The notes below the pieces were generated by a model that was given only the letters and a program-made list of their open reading frames with translations, searched no databases and was not told the DNA's origin. Shown here in pieces: positions 7,455-15,159 of a DNA stretch of 15,159 bases; the stretch's first letter is position 1, and each line of letters opens with the position of its first letter. A program made the position numbers and the translations under genes. The DNA comes from Pedosphaera sp. (GTDB taxonomy: Bacteria; Verrucomicrobiota; Verrucomicrobiia; Limisphaerales; UBA9464), in the NCBI GenBank assembly GCA_009695405.1, contig SIAZ01000061.1, forward strand, positions 1 to 15,159, given 5' to 3'.

Positions 7455-9677
7455 TCAGCAAAGATTTACTGGATCAATGTCCACGGCGAGAATCAAATCA
7501 TCCGCTAATACTAGTGAGTCTATGTAAACAGCCAATTCCGCAGAGAGTCGACTCATTGCCGCGGTCCGAAGCATAATCTGATGCCTATAAAAAGTTTCAG
7601 CCCGAACAAGTGGGGCAGGCGCAGGCCCTGCAATAATCAAATCTTTCCAACCGGCAAATCTCTCCCCTATTTGCTTACGAATATGTTCGATGAAGAGGCG
7701 GACTTTATCTTCGTTACGCCCTCGAAGAGTCAAGAGTGCTACCCGTGCAAAGGGAGGATAGCGTAACTGTTCACGAAACTCGGTCTCTTGATCATAAAAT
7801 CCAGCATAATCATGGCGGCGCGCATACTGAATCGCCGGATGAAAGGGGGTAAAAGTCTGCACGAAAACCTCGCCCTCAACATCCCCTCGACCCGCCCGAC
7901 CACTCACCTGAGTCAGAAGCTGAAAGGTTCGTTCACCGGCCCGAAAATCAGCCTGATGCAAACTCAAATCGGCATGGACAATACCCACCAAGGTAACATT
8001 GGGGAAATGTAACCCTTTAGCGATCATTTGTGTTCCGACCAAAATATCGACTTTACCGGTACGAAAGTCGTTGAGAATCCGGCGATAATCTTCCTTTCGC
8101 TTGAGTGTATCCGAGTCCATCCGTTCGATTCGAGCTTTAGGAAAAGATTGTCGCAAAGAGTCCTCAACACGCTCGGTTCCTAATCCAGCAAAGCGAATGC
8201 CTGGATCGGCACACTCGGGGACTGGACAACGTTCGGGAACCCCTTCCGAGTGACCACAGATATGGCACAGTAATTGGCTTGCAGCACGATGGTAGGTCAG
8301 TGAAACCGAACAATTAGGGCATCCACAAGGAACACCGCATTTGAGACATTGCAGCGAGGTGGAGAAGCCTCGACGATTTAGAAATAACATCGTCTGTTCG
8401 CCTCGTTCTAAGCGGAGTCGTATCGCCTCTTTTAAAGGGCGTGAAAAGACCGGAGACGCACCACCGCGTGACGTTCTAGACTCCTGTCGCATATCGGTAA
8501 CCCTAACAATAGGCAACTTCTTGTCATCGACCCGCCGCGTCATTTCTAAGAGGGTATATTTACCTTTTTTAGAATTATAAAAGCTCTCAATCGACGGAGT
8601 TGCTGAACCGAGGACAACCACTGCCCCTTCCTTTTGGGCTCGGACAACTGCGACGTCGCGAGCATGATACCGTGGCGCTTCCTCCTGTTTATAGGAATGC
8701 TCGTGTTCCTCATCCACAATCAACAAACCCAGAGGTTCAACAGGTGCAAACACCGCGGACCTCGCCCCAATGACAATTCTCGCCCGACCATCACGGATTT
8801 TATGCCATTCGTCGTGACGCTCGCCCCCCGAGAGATGCGAATGCAAAACAGCGACGAGTGTTTGGGTTGGGCCCGATGAAAACCGAGCCTTAAAGCGCTC
8901 CACCGTTTGTGGGGTCAAAGAAATTTCTGGAACCAAGACAATAGCACCTTTGCCCTGACTCAGAGCGTGCGCGATTGCCTGTAAATAGACTTCAGTTTTG
9001 CCAGAGCCAGTGACCCCATGAAGCAAGAAGGGGCGGGCTCCCTGCCCACTCATCGCCCCTCGAATGGCATCCATCGCCACGACCTGTTCACTATTTAATT
9101 CCAAGGGTGTGGTCGGGATAATTTGCTCATGCGCATAGGGATCCCGTTCGTCAATCTTGGGCGCGAGAGAAATCAATCCCTTATCTTCTAATTTTCTCAG
9201 CGTTTCCGCCGTTGTTTCCGCGATTCGCAGCAACTCCTGCAGAGGCATCGATTGCCATTCTTTCAAGATGCGTAACACGGTTTCCTGCCGCTTTGTCAGC
9301 TTAGGCATCACTGAAGGCGGCGGCAGAGCGTACACATGTAACCGTTCTCGCCATCCCGCATTTTCCTTGCGCACAGCTTCCGGTAAAACACTTTTTAAAG
9401 CAGATTCAACCGGACAACAATAGTATCCGGCGATCCAACGGGCGATTTCCAAAACCTTGAGTGTAACTAAACTCCGAGTCCCTAGAACAGCGGTCAAAGG
9501 ACGTAGAACCGAATGGTCCGAGGCTTCGACTAATCCGGTTACAATTCCCAAAACCATTCGATGGACGAAACGGACTTTCACCCGAGACCCGACCTCAACT
9601 CGTGCCGCCAACTCCTCCGGAATGGAGTAGTCAAACTCCTTCCCAAGCGCGATTTCTAAAGTGACACGAGCGACCAC
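7455..9677 (-). CDS. priA: Primosomal protein N' (replication restart helicase PriA)
   Basis: PriA has 740 residues, normal for the family, and begins at GTG 9677. It binds abandoned replication forks, unwinds the lagging arm with 3'-5' polarity and loads the replicative helicase in the cytoplasm. The N-terminal DNA-binding domain (residues about 1-110) has the usual F-D-Y-S-I-P and G-S-R-V-K-V-R-F signatures. Walker A is G221-V-T-G-S-G-K-T228, Walker B is D322-E-E-H325, and motif III is L-G-S-A-T-P-S. The zinc-binding insertion carries eight cysteines: C444, C447, C453, C456, C471, C474, C484 and C489. The last pair has a C-x4-C spacing instead of the usual C-x2-C. Motifs V-VI (G-T-Q-M-I-A-K-G and Q-V-S-G-R-A-G-R-G, residues 548-598) are intact. 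The start is only 6 bp after the stop of the GT39-like gene, so translation is probably coupled. No Shine-Dalgarno is visible. Confidence 0.97.
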   Translation of the reverse strand: MVARVTLEIALGKEFDYSIPEELAARVEVGSRVKVRFVHRMVLGIVTGLVEASDHSVLRPLTAVLGTRSLVTLKVLEIARWIAGYYCCPVESALKSVLPEAVRKENAGWRERLHVYALPPPSVMPKLTKRQETVLRILKEWQSMPLQELLRIAETTAETLRKLEDKGLISLAPKIDERDPYAHEQIIPTTPLELNSEQVVAMDAIRGAMSGQGARPFLLHGVTGSGKTEVYLQAIAHALSQGKGAIVLVPEISLTPQTVERFKARFSSGPTQTLVAVLHSHLSGGERHDEWHKIRDGRARIVIGARSAVFAPVEPLGLLIVDEEHEHSYKQEEAPRYHARDVAVVRAQKEGAVVVLGSATPSIESFYNSKKGKYTLLEMTRRVDDKKLPIVRVTDMRQESRTSRGGASPVFSRPLKEAIRLRLERGEQTMLFLNRRGFSTSLQCLKCGVPCGCPNCSVSLTYHRAASQLLCHICGHSEGVPERCPVPECADPGIRFAGLGTERVEDSLRQSFPKARIERMDSDTLKRKEDYRRILNDFRTGKVDILVGTQMIAKGLHFPNVTLVGIVHADLSLHQADFRAGERTFQLLTQVSGRAGRGDVEGEVFVQTFTPFHPAIQYARRHDYAGFYDQETEFREQLRYPPFARVALLTLRGRNEDKVRLFIEHIRKQIGERFAGWKDLIIAGPAPAPLVRAETFYRHQIMLRTAAMSRLSAELAVYIDSLVLADDLILAVDIDPVNLC

Positions 9678-9683
9678 GACAAT

Positions 9684-11525
9684 TCAGGGCTTAACGTCCC
9701 GCCAATAAGGACGGTCGGCCATAAAAAGATAACCAGCTGCCGGAAATCCGTCACCAAAGGCATATTTTAGGGGAAAGCCTGAAGGTATACTTTCTCGTCG
9801 CAAAAGGAAATCCATATAGAAACGGCCCCACACTGCGTCTGGTGATACTAAAATCTCTGAGCGCCAAGGGACATCACAAGTCAATGGGCTGAGGAATAGG
9901 GCGTTGAAGGGACGCACATAGTCGTGAATTCGATAAAAACTCTCCTTAGGATCATCTGCCGCACGTAAGGTAATTTGAAGCGAATCTCGGCGTCCATACC
10001 AAGCAGTGGCCCAAGGCATATCGGTCATCATCAAGGAATCTTCAGGGAGATATTTGCAGAGTTGTCGAATTGCGGGCAAGTAATAGGGTGGACTGGCCAT
10101 AACCGGTATTCGTGGCGGTAGCGCTGAAAGCAACAACGGGAGTGAACATAGAAACAGCGCGGCAATTTGTGTCCAAGCCTTCGTCAAATCCGAAGGAAAC
10201 TGAAAGACCTCGAGCGCTTTACGGAAGGTAATCGCGGCATAAAGCAAGGCCAACGGAGCAAACCAAGCGAGAAGGTTTTCTGAATTAATTCCAGGGGATA
10301 GTTTGCTCCACTGAGTTTTGAAAAGTCCCTGACCTAAAATGAGGGTGACGAACACAGCCAAGAGCAACCAACGAAAGCGATTCAACCGAATATCCTGCAT
10401 GGGCAACATCAGTCCCACCAAAAAGAAGGCGATAAACCAAGTCCCCCCAAGCCGAGGCACTTCGGTCCGAAGAATGTCTTCGGTGTTAATGATCATTTTG
10501 ATCCAGGGTTCCTTGAAAAGGCGTCCGTTAAGTTCCGGAGACTGACTCAATTCCAAATGATTTCCGGGAAAACTCAGGGTATCGGATAAAGGAGCTAAAG
10601 TGGCGGTCCCTAAGGGCAGACCGCTATGATACCAAGTCCGTGCTACCCAAGGAGCTGAGATAAGGAGGAACGCGGTCAGCATCGGCAGTAAAATCCGGCG
10701 AAGACGCTGACCACCCGACCAGACCACCAAACAAAGAGCGAAAGGAATCAAGAGGAGTCCGGCCGCATAACTCGTTAAAAAGGCTACCCCAATCAAAGTT
10801 CCTAGCCCCGCAGAGCGCAGCATCAATGCGAAGCGATTACGATCCAATCCTTCGCGCAAACGCTCCTCAATTGAAAGAGCTAGGGAGGCGGCTAGTATTA
10901 AGATTAAAGAGAGCCAAAGCATCGGCAGACCTGAAAAAACGAACTGCCAATTAAGAAGGGAACCGGCAAAGATCAAGGCCGCTAAGAGACCTACGCCATC
11001 TCCAAACCATTTACTCCCAACTCGGCGTAAAACAAAAGCGACCCCAAGGAAGCCAATAAAGTTGAACACGCCAATGGCGATTTCAGCGGGAGGCCTCGAT
11101 TGCGGACTCGACTCGACACCCTGAACAATAAACTTGGGTAGTACTTTAAAAAGACCCGCAATTGCTACCGGATACAAAGGCGGGTGAGTAATATCGGCAC
11201 GCGGTTGTTCGAGGACTAACCGTTCCGGCTTTTTCAGCGACCAAGGAAAAGCTGGAGATTTGTACCGTTCCGTCAACAACCGAAGACTACTAGGATGTAG
11301 AGATTGGGTGGTATATCCGCGCCCTTCGGAAATATTTCTCGCTAACTGAGCCTGCTCCATGACCTCGGCAGCCACAAAGTTCTTGGGCCCATCCAAATGC
11401 ATAACGGCAGAGATAATCAATCCGATCAGGAGAAGAACGAATCGATGCACCCAAATCCGGCCTTCACCTTCTTCAAGAATGTAAATCCAACTCTGAATGC
11501 CTTGCGGCGGACCTTTAGTTTCCAT
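9684..11525 (-). CDS. Polytopic membrane protein, GT39/ArnT-like (GT-C fold) glycosyltransferase
   Basis: The protein has 613 residues from ATG 11525. This start is well supported by GGAG 7 nt upstream, whereas a TTG eleven codons earlier has no such signal. About ten hydrophobic segments are visible, near residues 28-44, 150-167, 176-194, 200-218, 240-268, 277-292, 361-375, 385-400, 417-433 and 453-469. After the first one lies a loop with an acidic residue (Glu54 in A-A-E-V-M-E-Q-A-Q) where GT-C enzymes carry their catalytic acid, and then T113-H-P-P-L-Y-P119. A soluble C-terminal domain of about 130 residues ends the protein. By family it would use a polyprenyl-phosphate sugar donor to glycosylate a lipid or protein on the outer face of the inner membrane. 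Neither substrate can be read from sequence. It lies 51 bp after the ABC ATPase and 6 bp before priA, so the three are probably one operon. Confidence 0.75.
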   Translation of the reverse strand: METKGPPQGIQSWIYILEEGEGRIWVHRFVLLLIGLIISAVMHLDGPKNFVAAEVMEQAQLARNISEGRGYTTQSLHPSSLRLLTERYKSPAFPWSLKKPERLVLEQPRADITHPPLYPVAIAGLFKVLPKFIVQGVESSPQSRPPAEIAIGVFNFIGFLGVAFVLRRVGSKWFGDGVGLLAALIFAGSLLNWQFVFSGLPMLWLSLILILAASLALSIEERLREGLDRNRFALMLRSAGLGTLIGVAFLTSYAAGLLLIPFALCLVVWSGGQRLRRILLPMLTAFLLISAPWVARTWYHSGLPLGTATLAPLSDTLSFPGNHLELSQSPELNGRLFKEPWIKMIINTEDILRTEVPRLGGTWFIAFFLVGLMLPMQDIRLNRFRWLLLAVFVTLILGQGLFKTQWSKLSPGINSENLLAWFAPLALLYAAITFRKALEVFQFPSDLTKAWTQIAALFLCSLPLLLSALPPRIPVMASPPYYLPAIRQLCKYLPEDSLMMTDMPWATAWYGRRDSLQITLRAADDPKESFYRIHDYVRPFNALFLSPLTCDVPWRSEILVSPDAVWGRFYMDFLLRRESIPSGFPLKYAFGDGFPAAGYLFMADRPYWRDVKP

Positions 11526-11532
11526 CGATAAA

Positions 11533-11536
11533 CTCC
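11533..11536 (-). promoter_or_regulatory. Shine-Dalgarno GGAG deciding the GT39-like start
   Basis: On the minus strand GGAG (11536-11533) stands 7 nt before ATG 11525. It is the only clear ribosome-binding site noticed in the window and argues against the TTG at 11558. Confidence 0.65.
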
Positions 11537-11576
11537 AATTAGACCCGAATAAGACCAATCAGGGAAGCGCTTACTT

Positions 11577-12587
11577 TTAAACCTCTAAATTGACTCCTAG
11601 ATTGGCATGCCCCCGTTCAAACAAGTGCCGAATCACTTCCTCGACCGGCACTTCTTCTACGGCAAAGTCTCGCACAGGAAGTTCATCGAGAAGGGCTTTG
11701 CAGGTCGCGATTACTCGGCTACGAGCCACTTTCAGACGCAATACCCCACCCTCCGTTGACACAACCTCCCCGTGCCGACTCACATCCCATCCTACCGGAA
11801 CGACGCCCCCTTCCAATGTCACTGTCACTATTTTAAAATTAGCAAATCGATCCATCACTTCCGACAAAAGGCCGTCAAAGAACTTTTTGCCATGATCAAT
11901 AATAATCACTCGCTCGCACAATTCTTGGATGTCAGCCATGTAATGACTGGTCAAGAGAATGGTCGTGCGACGGCGTCGATTGTGATCCTTAAGAAAGTCT
12001 CGAACCACCTTTTGCGAAACGACATCCAACCCGATGGTTGGCTCGTCCAGAAACAAAACCTTGGGCTCATGCAGCAGAGACGCAATTAACTCACACTTCA
12101 TTCTTTCTCCCAAAGACAGTTCGCGGACAGCGGTCGATAATTTTTTACCTACCCCGAGAAGCACCGACATTTCATCGATCACTTTCTCGAAGCGATCCTT
12201 GGGAATTCCATAAATCCGAGCGTTCAGTTCAAGTGAATCGCGTGCCGGCAAATCCCACCAAAGTTGGTTTTTTTGACCCATTAACAGGGCAAACTGTCGC
12301 CGATATCCATCATCCCGTTTCCAGGGTAAATATCCGAGCACACGTGCCGTACCGGCAGTGGGATGTAGCAACCCTGCTAGCATCTTGAGCGTCGTCGTTT
12401 TACCCGCCCCATTCGGCCCCAGAAATCCGACAAATTCCCCCTCCTCAACCCGAAACCCAATACTATCAACGGCCATTACTGTTCCATAACGCCTCGAAAA
12501 CAAACCCCGGAATGCCCCAGCCAAACCGGGCCCCTTCTTGTAGCTCCGAAACGTACGCGTTAATCCTTCAACCTCAATGACAGACAC
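11577..12587 (-). CDS. ABC transporter ATP-binding protein, COG4586-like, permease not adjacent
   Basis: The protein has 336 residues from GTG 12587. The nucleotide-binding domain is complete. Walker A is G57-P-N-G-A-G-K-T64. The Q-loop Q105 sits inside M-G-Q-K-N-Q-L-W-W-D-L-P, a signature of the COG4586 ABC-2-type ATPases. The C-loop is L157-S-L-G-E-R, Walker B is V177-L-F-L-D181-E182-P, and the switch is H215. Positions 13-40 hold the basic insertion typical of this group (F-R-S-Y-K-K...). The C-terminal ~80 residues form an accessory domain. In most genomes this ATPase is followed by two ABC-2 permease genes (COG4587, COG3694). Here the next gene is the GT39-like membrane protein and the previous one is divergent, so the permease must lie elsewhere or the ATPase has another partner. 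The exported substrate is unknown. Confidence 0.9.
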   Translation of the reverse strand: MSVIEVEGLTRTFRSYKKGPGLAGAFRGLFSRRYGTVMAVDSIGFRVEEGEFVGFLGPNGAGKTTTLKMLAGLLHPTAGTARVLGYLPWKRDDGYRRQFALLMGQKNQLWWDLPARDSLELNARIYGIPKDRFEKVIDEMSVLLGVGKKLSTAVRELSLGERMKCELIASLLHEPKVLFLDEPTIGLDVVSQKVVRDFLKDHNRRRRTTILLTSHYMADIQELCERVIIIDHGKKFFDGLLSEVMDRFANFKIVTVTLEGGVVPVGWDVSRHGEVVSTEGGVLRLKVARSRVIATCKALLDELPVRDFAVEEVPVEEVIRHLFERGHANLGVNLEV

Positions 12588-12644
12588 CCCAAGATCTTGT
12601 CTGCTTTCAAAACCGATTCCAACTCTCTCCCGCCTAAATTCTCG

Positions 12645-12672
12645 TTGAACAAAACTTCTCGGCCTCTAAATA
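12645..12672 (+). promoter_or_regulatory. Weak sigma-70-like promoter candidate for the response regulator
   Basis: TTGAAC (12645-12650) and TAAATA (12667-12672), 16 nt apart, lie 45 bp before the regulator start in the 130-bp divergent gap. Only about half of the consensus bases match. No sigma-54 -24/-12 pair was found in the gap. Confidence 0.22.
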
Positions 12673-12717
12673 GACTCCATCCTCCTCTTTTGATCTGGTT
12701 CCTGTTATCCAACCGAA

Positions 12718-14085
12718 GTGACCCCGATCCTTCTGATCGTCGACGATGAAAAATCCACCCGGGACGGGCTTCGAACCGCCTTGGAGGACAAGTTTGATGT
12801 CTACGTGGCTGCCGATGGTGCTGGAGCCCGACAGATTTTAGAAACCGAGTCGGTCGATGTCCTACTAACCGATCTCCGCATGGCCGGTGAAGACGGACTT
12901 GCTCTTATAAAAAGGGCAAAATCCCTTACAAAGCCGCCGATTTGCATTTTGATGACGGCCTATGGATCAGAGGATGTCGCCGTCGCGGCGATGAAAGAGG
13001 GTGCCGACGATTACATCAGCAAGGGTCGTCTTCAAATCGACGAGCTGGAGCTACGAATCCATCGTGCATTAAAGCAAGGCCATTTAGAGACCGAAAACAA
13101 ACAACTGCATCAGCGTCTTGACCGTCGCTTTGGAATGGAGAATTTCATCGGAGATTCCCCTGAAATGAGAGATCTCTTCGAAAAAGTGCGGCAAATTGCT
13201 CCTTCGACCGCGACTGTATTGATCATCGGTGAAAGCGGTACAGGCAAAGAACTTGTCGCTAAATCAATCCATCAGTTAAGTCGGCGTTCGCGTGGGCCTA
13301 TGGTGACGGTTAACTGTGCTGCTTTACCGGCTGCTTTGCTGGAATCTGAACTTTTCGGATACGAAAAAGGTGCATTTACAGGTGCAAATGAGCGCCGGAT
13401 CGGTCGGGTTGAAATGGCCCAAGGTGGCACCTTGTTTCTGGACGAAATTGGAGAAATCGATGCCACGACCCAAGTGAAGCTTCTTCGTCTCCTCGGAGAA
13501 CGCACTTATGAACGACTCGGTTCTAATAAAACTCTCGCTGCCGATGTTCGATTTCTTTCTGCAACCAACAAAGATCTGAAGACATTGGTCAAAAATGGAA
13601 GCTTTCGAGAAGACCTTTTCTTTCGGATCGCAGTGATGCCCATCCAACTACCACCCCTGCGCAATCGAGTGTCGGATATCCCACTGTTAGCGGGTACTTT
13701 CCTTCGCGAATTTGCCGAGAATAACGAAAAAAAAGTAACATCCTTTTCCACCGATGCCTTGGACCTTCTTCTCCGCTATCCGTGGCCTGGCAATGTCCGC
13801 GAATTAAGAGCGTCCATCGAACACTCTGTTGTCCTCTGTCGAGGCGCGTCCATTGAGCCTAAAGATCTGCCAAGTTCGCTTCGAGAACCTCAACAAGTAT
13901 CGGCGGAAAATCAGACGCTCCTTCAACACACTTTGACTGGTGGACAACTATCCATCCGCGTTGCTGAAAAACAATTACTCATCCATGCCCTGCATGAAAG
14001 TGCTGGAAACAGGACCGAAGCCGCTAAAAAATTGGGGATAAGCCGGCGGACTCTACATAGGAAACTGCACCAATTTGATCTATGA
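12718..14085 (+). CDS. Sigma-54-dependent response regulator, NtrC family
   Basis: The protein has 455 residues from GTG 12718 and all three domains of an NtrC-type activator. The receiver (1-120) has the acidic pocket D9-D10, phospho-acceptor D52, T80 and K102. The residue after the Lys is Gly (S-K-G-R) where almost all receivers have Pro. The AAA+ domain (about 142-375) contains Walker A G171-E-S-G-T-G-K-E178, the sigma-54 contact loop G218-A-F-T-G-A223, Walker B L-F-L-D242-E243, and F-R-E-D-L-F-F-R (296-303). A Fis-type helix-turn-helix occupies about 426-450 (N-R-T-E-A-A-K-K-L-G...R-R-T-L-H-R-K-L). It should bind enhancer sites and drive open-complex formation by RNA polymerase with RpoN. 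No histidine kinase gene is adjacent. The kinase at 254-1180 is more than 11 kb away, so pairing is speculative. It is divergent from the ABC gene, which could be a target. The stop TGA lies 71 bp from the convergent DUF3299 gene. Confidence 0.95.
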   Translation: MTPILLIVDDEKSTRDGLRTALEDKFDVYVAADGAGARQILETESVDVLLTDLRMAGEDGLALIKRAKSLTKPPICILMTAYGSEDVAVAAMKEGADDYISKGRLQIDELELRIHRALKQGHLETENKQLHQRLDRRFGMENFIGDSPEMRDLFEKVRQIAPSTATVLIIGESGTGKELVAKSIHQLSRRSRGPMVTVNCAALPAALLESELFGYEKGAFTGANERRIGRVEMAQGGTLFLDEIGEIDATTQVKLLRLLGERTYERLGSNKTLAADVRFLSATNKDLKTLVKNGSFREDLFFRIAVMPIQLPPLRNRVSDIPLLAGTFLREFAENNEKKVTSFSTDALDLLLRYPWPGNVRELRASIEHSVVLCRGASIEPKDLPSSLREPQQVSAENQTLLQHTLTGGQLSIRVAEKQLLIHALHESAGNRTEAAKKLGISRRTLHRKLHQFDL

Positions 14086-14156
14086 CTGCTCCGACGCCGA
14101 TTCTCACACCGCCCCCCTTTCCCTTCTCTTCTTTTCTCTGTCGAGCACAACACCGA

Positions 14157-14825
14157 CTATGGCGCGCCCAAGGCACCGTCTAGGCGCTCTCCGTCCATCT
14201 GGTAAATGCCGACCAAATACCCATTCTCTCTCATCGCTCCGATCTTGATGGTACCCGATAGCGTCACCGCCTGATCCATCACCGGTTTCACCCCAGTCCC
14301 AGTCATTTTTACTGCCACCCATTCATTGATCTTTGGAACGGTCCCAAAACAACACATTGATTGGTCTCTCATCAATAGAAGTTCGGTCACCAAACCTCCT
14401 TCCACTTTCAAGGGAAGCATAAACCCTTTCAATGCGACACGGCGTCCATTGAAGGCTTTGACCTTCGCGGGAATTTGCGCATCTGGATCCACTGCGGGTA
14501 CTGCTGTCGATTTAGGGACTGCGCCTGAACTTCCTTCCTCCGGCACTTCATACTTAAAAGCTGAAAGAAGCTCGAATCCAACCGCCGTCAAAGCAGAATT
14601 AGTGGTCGAGATTTCTGCAGGAGCAGCGACTGCATTTATGGCGACTGTGTTTGTAGCTATCGCATTCCTCGTTGCCTCTTTAGACGCCGGAGTAACCGAC
14701 TTAATTGGTTTGCCTCTGATCACCGGTTTTTCAGCGGCCTGCAGCCACGTTCCCAACAAGACACACACAACGAGGTAACAGAATCGCCCGCCAGTGAGGT
14801 TAAAAAAGAAAAGTGCGGGGTTCAT
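14157..14825 (-). CDS. Exported DUF3299 domain protein
   Basis: The protein has 222 residues from ATG 14825. The frame is open 32 codons further, but this ATG begins a signal peptide with a hydrophobic core at about residues 15-28 and likely cleavage after L-Q-A-A. Residues 33-115 are low-complexity (Ala, Thr, Pro, Val) and probably disordered, except for F-E-L-L-S-A-F-K-Y-E-V-P. The C-terminal domain matches what I know of DUF3299: I118-P-A-K-V, G-R-R-V-A-L-K-G-F-M-L-P (127-138), then L-L-L-M-R-D with C158-C159-F-G and a final beta-rich half with G-Y-L-V-G-I-Y-Q-M. The family is periplasmic and of unknown function; the vicinal Cys pair could bind metal or form a redox disulfide. It is transcribed convergently with the response regulator. 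Confidence 0.75.
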   Translation of the reverse strand: MNPALFFFNLTGGRFCYLVVCVLLGTWLQAAEKPVIRGKPIKSVTPASKEATRNAIATNTVAINAVAAPAEISTTNSALTAVGFELLSAFKYEVPEEGSSGAVPKSTAVPAVDPDAQIPAKVKAFNGRRVALKGFMLPLKVEGGLVTELLLMRDQSMCCFGTVPKINEWVAVKMTGTGVKPVMDQAVTLSGTIKIGAMRENGYLVGIYQMDGERLDGALGAP

Positions 14826-15040
14826 GGAATCAAGTTTCGTTGACGACAGTGTATCGCACCTATCCCGCTTCAAGCAAATGGATCCGTTGAAGTCATCTCC
14901 ATCGGCACAAAATTCTTTCATAAATCGGAAAGTAAATTCAATCCAAGCGGGCTCTCTTACTCTAATTTAGTACGAGAAAGAACATAATTTATTCTCTGGA
15001 CCACTCCGATGTCCGTGCATTCACGAGTTGACGGTAAGAA

Positions 15041-15159
15041 TCAGTTCCAGAGGAGGTGATCGTCCTTGTTTTTGACCAGGACGCAGAGTTGAAGGAGATG
15101 GGTAAGGCCGGGGCGGGTCCAGAACTGACCACTGCCCCGGAGACGGCGCTGAAACTGTT
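15041..15159 (-). CDS. C-terminal fragment of a probable DDE transposase (ISKra4/ISNCY-like), cut by the window edge
   Basis: The last 38 codons of a minus-strand frame enter from the right edge and stop at TGA 15043-15041. They contain R-L-R-G-S-G-Q-F-W followed by G-L and L-L-Q-L-C-V-L-V-K-N. This matches the C-terminal pattern of transposases that end in R-x-K-G-S/P-G-x-x-W, then L-x-L-R, then a Trp near the end (here L-L-W-N). The recognition is from memory of the pattern and the fragment is short. The other two frames are also open over part of the stretch (one to a TAA before position 14990). No terminal inverted repeat of an element was recognised between 14826 and 15040. Confidence 0.42.
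   Translation of the reverse strand, partial: QFQRRLRGSGQFWTRPGLTHLLQLCVLVKNKDDHLLWN

Noticed and set aside
13424..13440. TGGCAC followed by TTG resembling a sigma-54 promoter
   Set aside because: It lies inside the Walker B coding region of the response regulator and the spacing to a TTGC element is wrong.
14086..14156. Bidirectional terminator between the regulator and the DUF3299 gene
   Set aside because: There is a pyrimidine-rich tract but no stem-loop I could pair.
14326..14778. 150-codon plus-strand open frame opposite the DUF3299 gene
   Set aside because: It is antisense to a gene with a signal peptide and recognisable domain motifs, has no family resemblance, and arises from the Ala/Thr-rich coding sequence.

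Overview
The window looks like chromosomal DNA of a Verrucomicrobiota-type (PVC superphylum) bacterium. I infer this from three gene types, not from a database search: a HEAT-repeat protein carrying the heme-binding domain typical of Pirellula/Verrucomicrobium proteins, a secreted EF-hand/CotH protein with glycine-rich linkers, and a DUF3299 protein. Starts are a mix of ATG and GTG, and clear Shine-Dalgarno sequences are rare. The only convincing one precedes the membrane glycosyltransferase-like gene. No tRNA, rRNA, CRISPR array or complete insertion sequence was seen.

Left part, plus strand (1-5504). The first 253 bases hold a cluster of nested GC-rich palindromes. These are followed by a sensor histidine kinase whose first residues look like the tail of a lost receiver domain. 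Next come two exported proteins: a HEAT-repeat/c-type cytochrome protein and an EF-hand/CotH-kinase-fold/EF-hand protein. They are separated by about 330 bp with no convincing gene.

Middle part, minus strand (5611-12587). Read in the direction of transcription the order is: a COG4586-type ABC ATPase with no permease next to it, a polytopic GT39-like membrane protein, the replication-restart helicase PriA (6 bp after the preceding gene), a small helical lipoprotein, and an outer-membrane beta-barrel gene. The barrel gene is split by a single in-frame TGA where a Trp codon is the likeliest original. ABC ATPase, GT39-like gene, priA and the lipoprotein gene are close enough to be co-transcribed. 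The barrel gene has a 109-bp gap in front of it.

Right part (12588-15159). A sigma-54-dependent NtrC-type response regulator is divergent from the ABC gene. It converges on a minus-strand DUF3299 protein with a signal peptide. The window ends inside what appears to be the C-terminus of a DDE transposase entering from the right.

I do not see a clearly new multi-gene system. The best leads are the TGA-interrupted barrel gene, the receiver-truncated kinase beside the palindrome cluster, the orphan ABC ATPase with its membrane glycosyltransferase partner, and the secreted EF-CotH-EF protein beside a heme protein.
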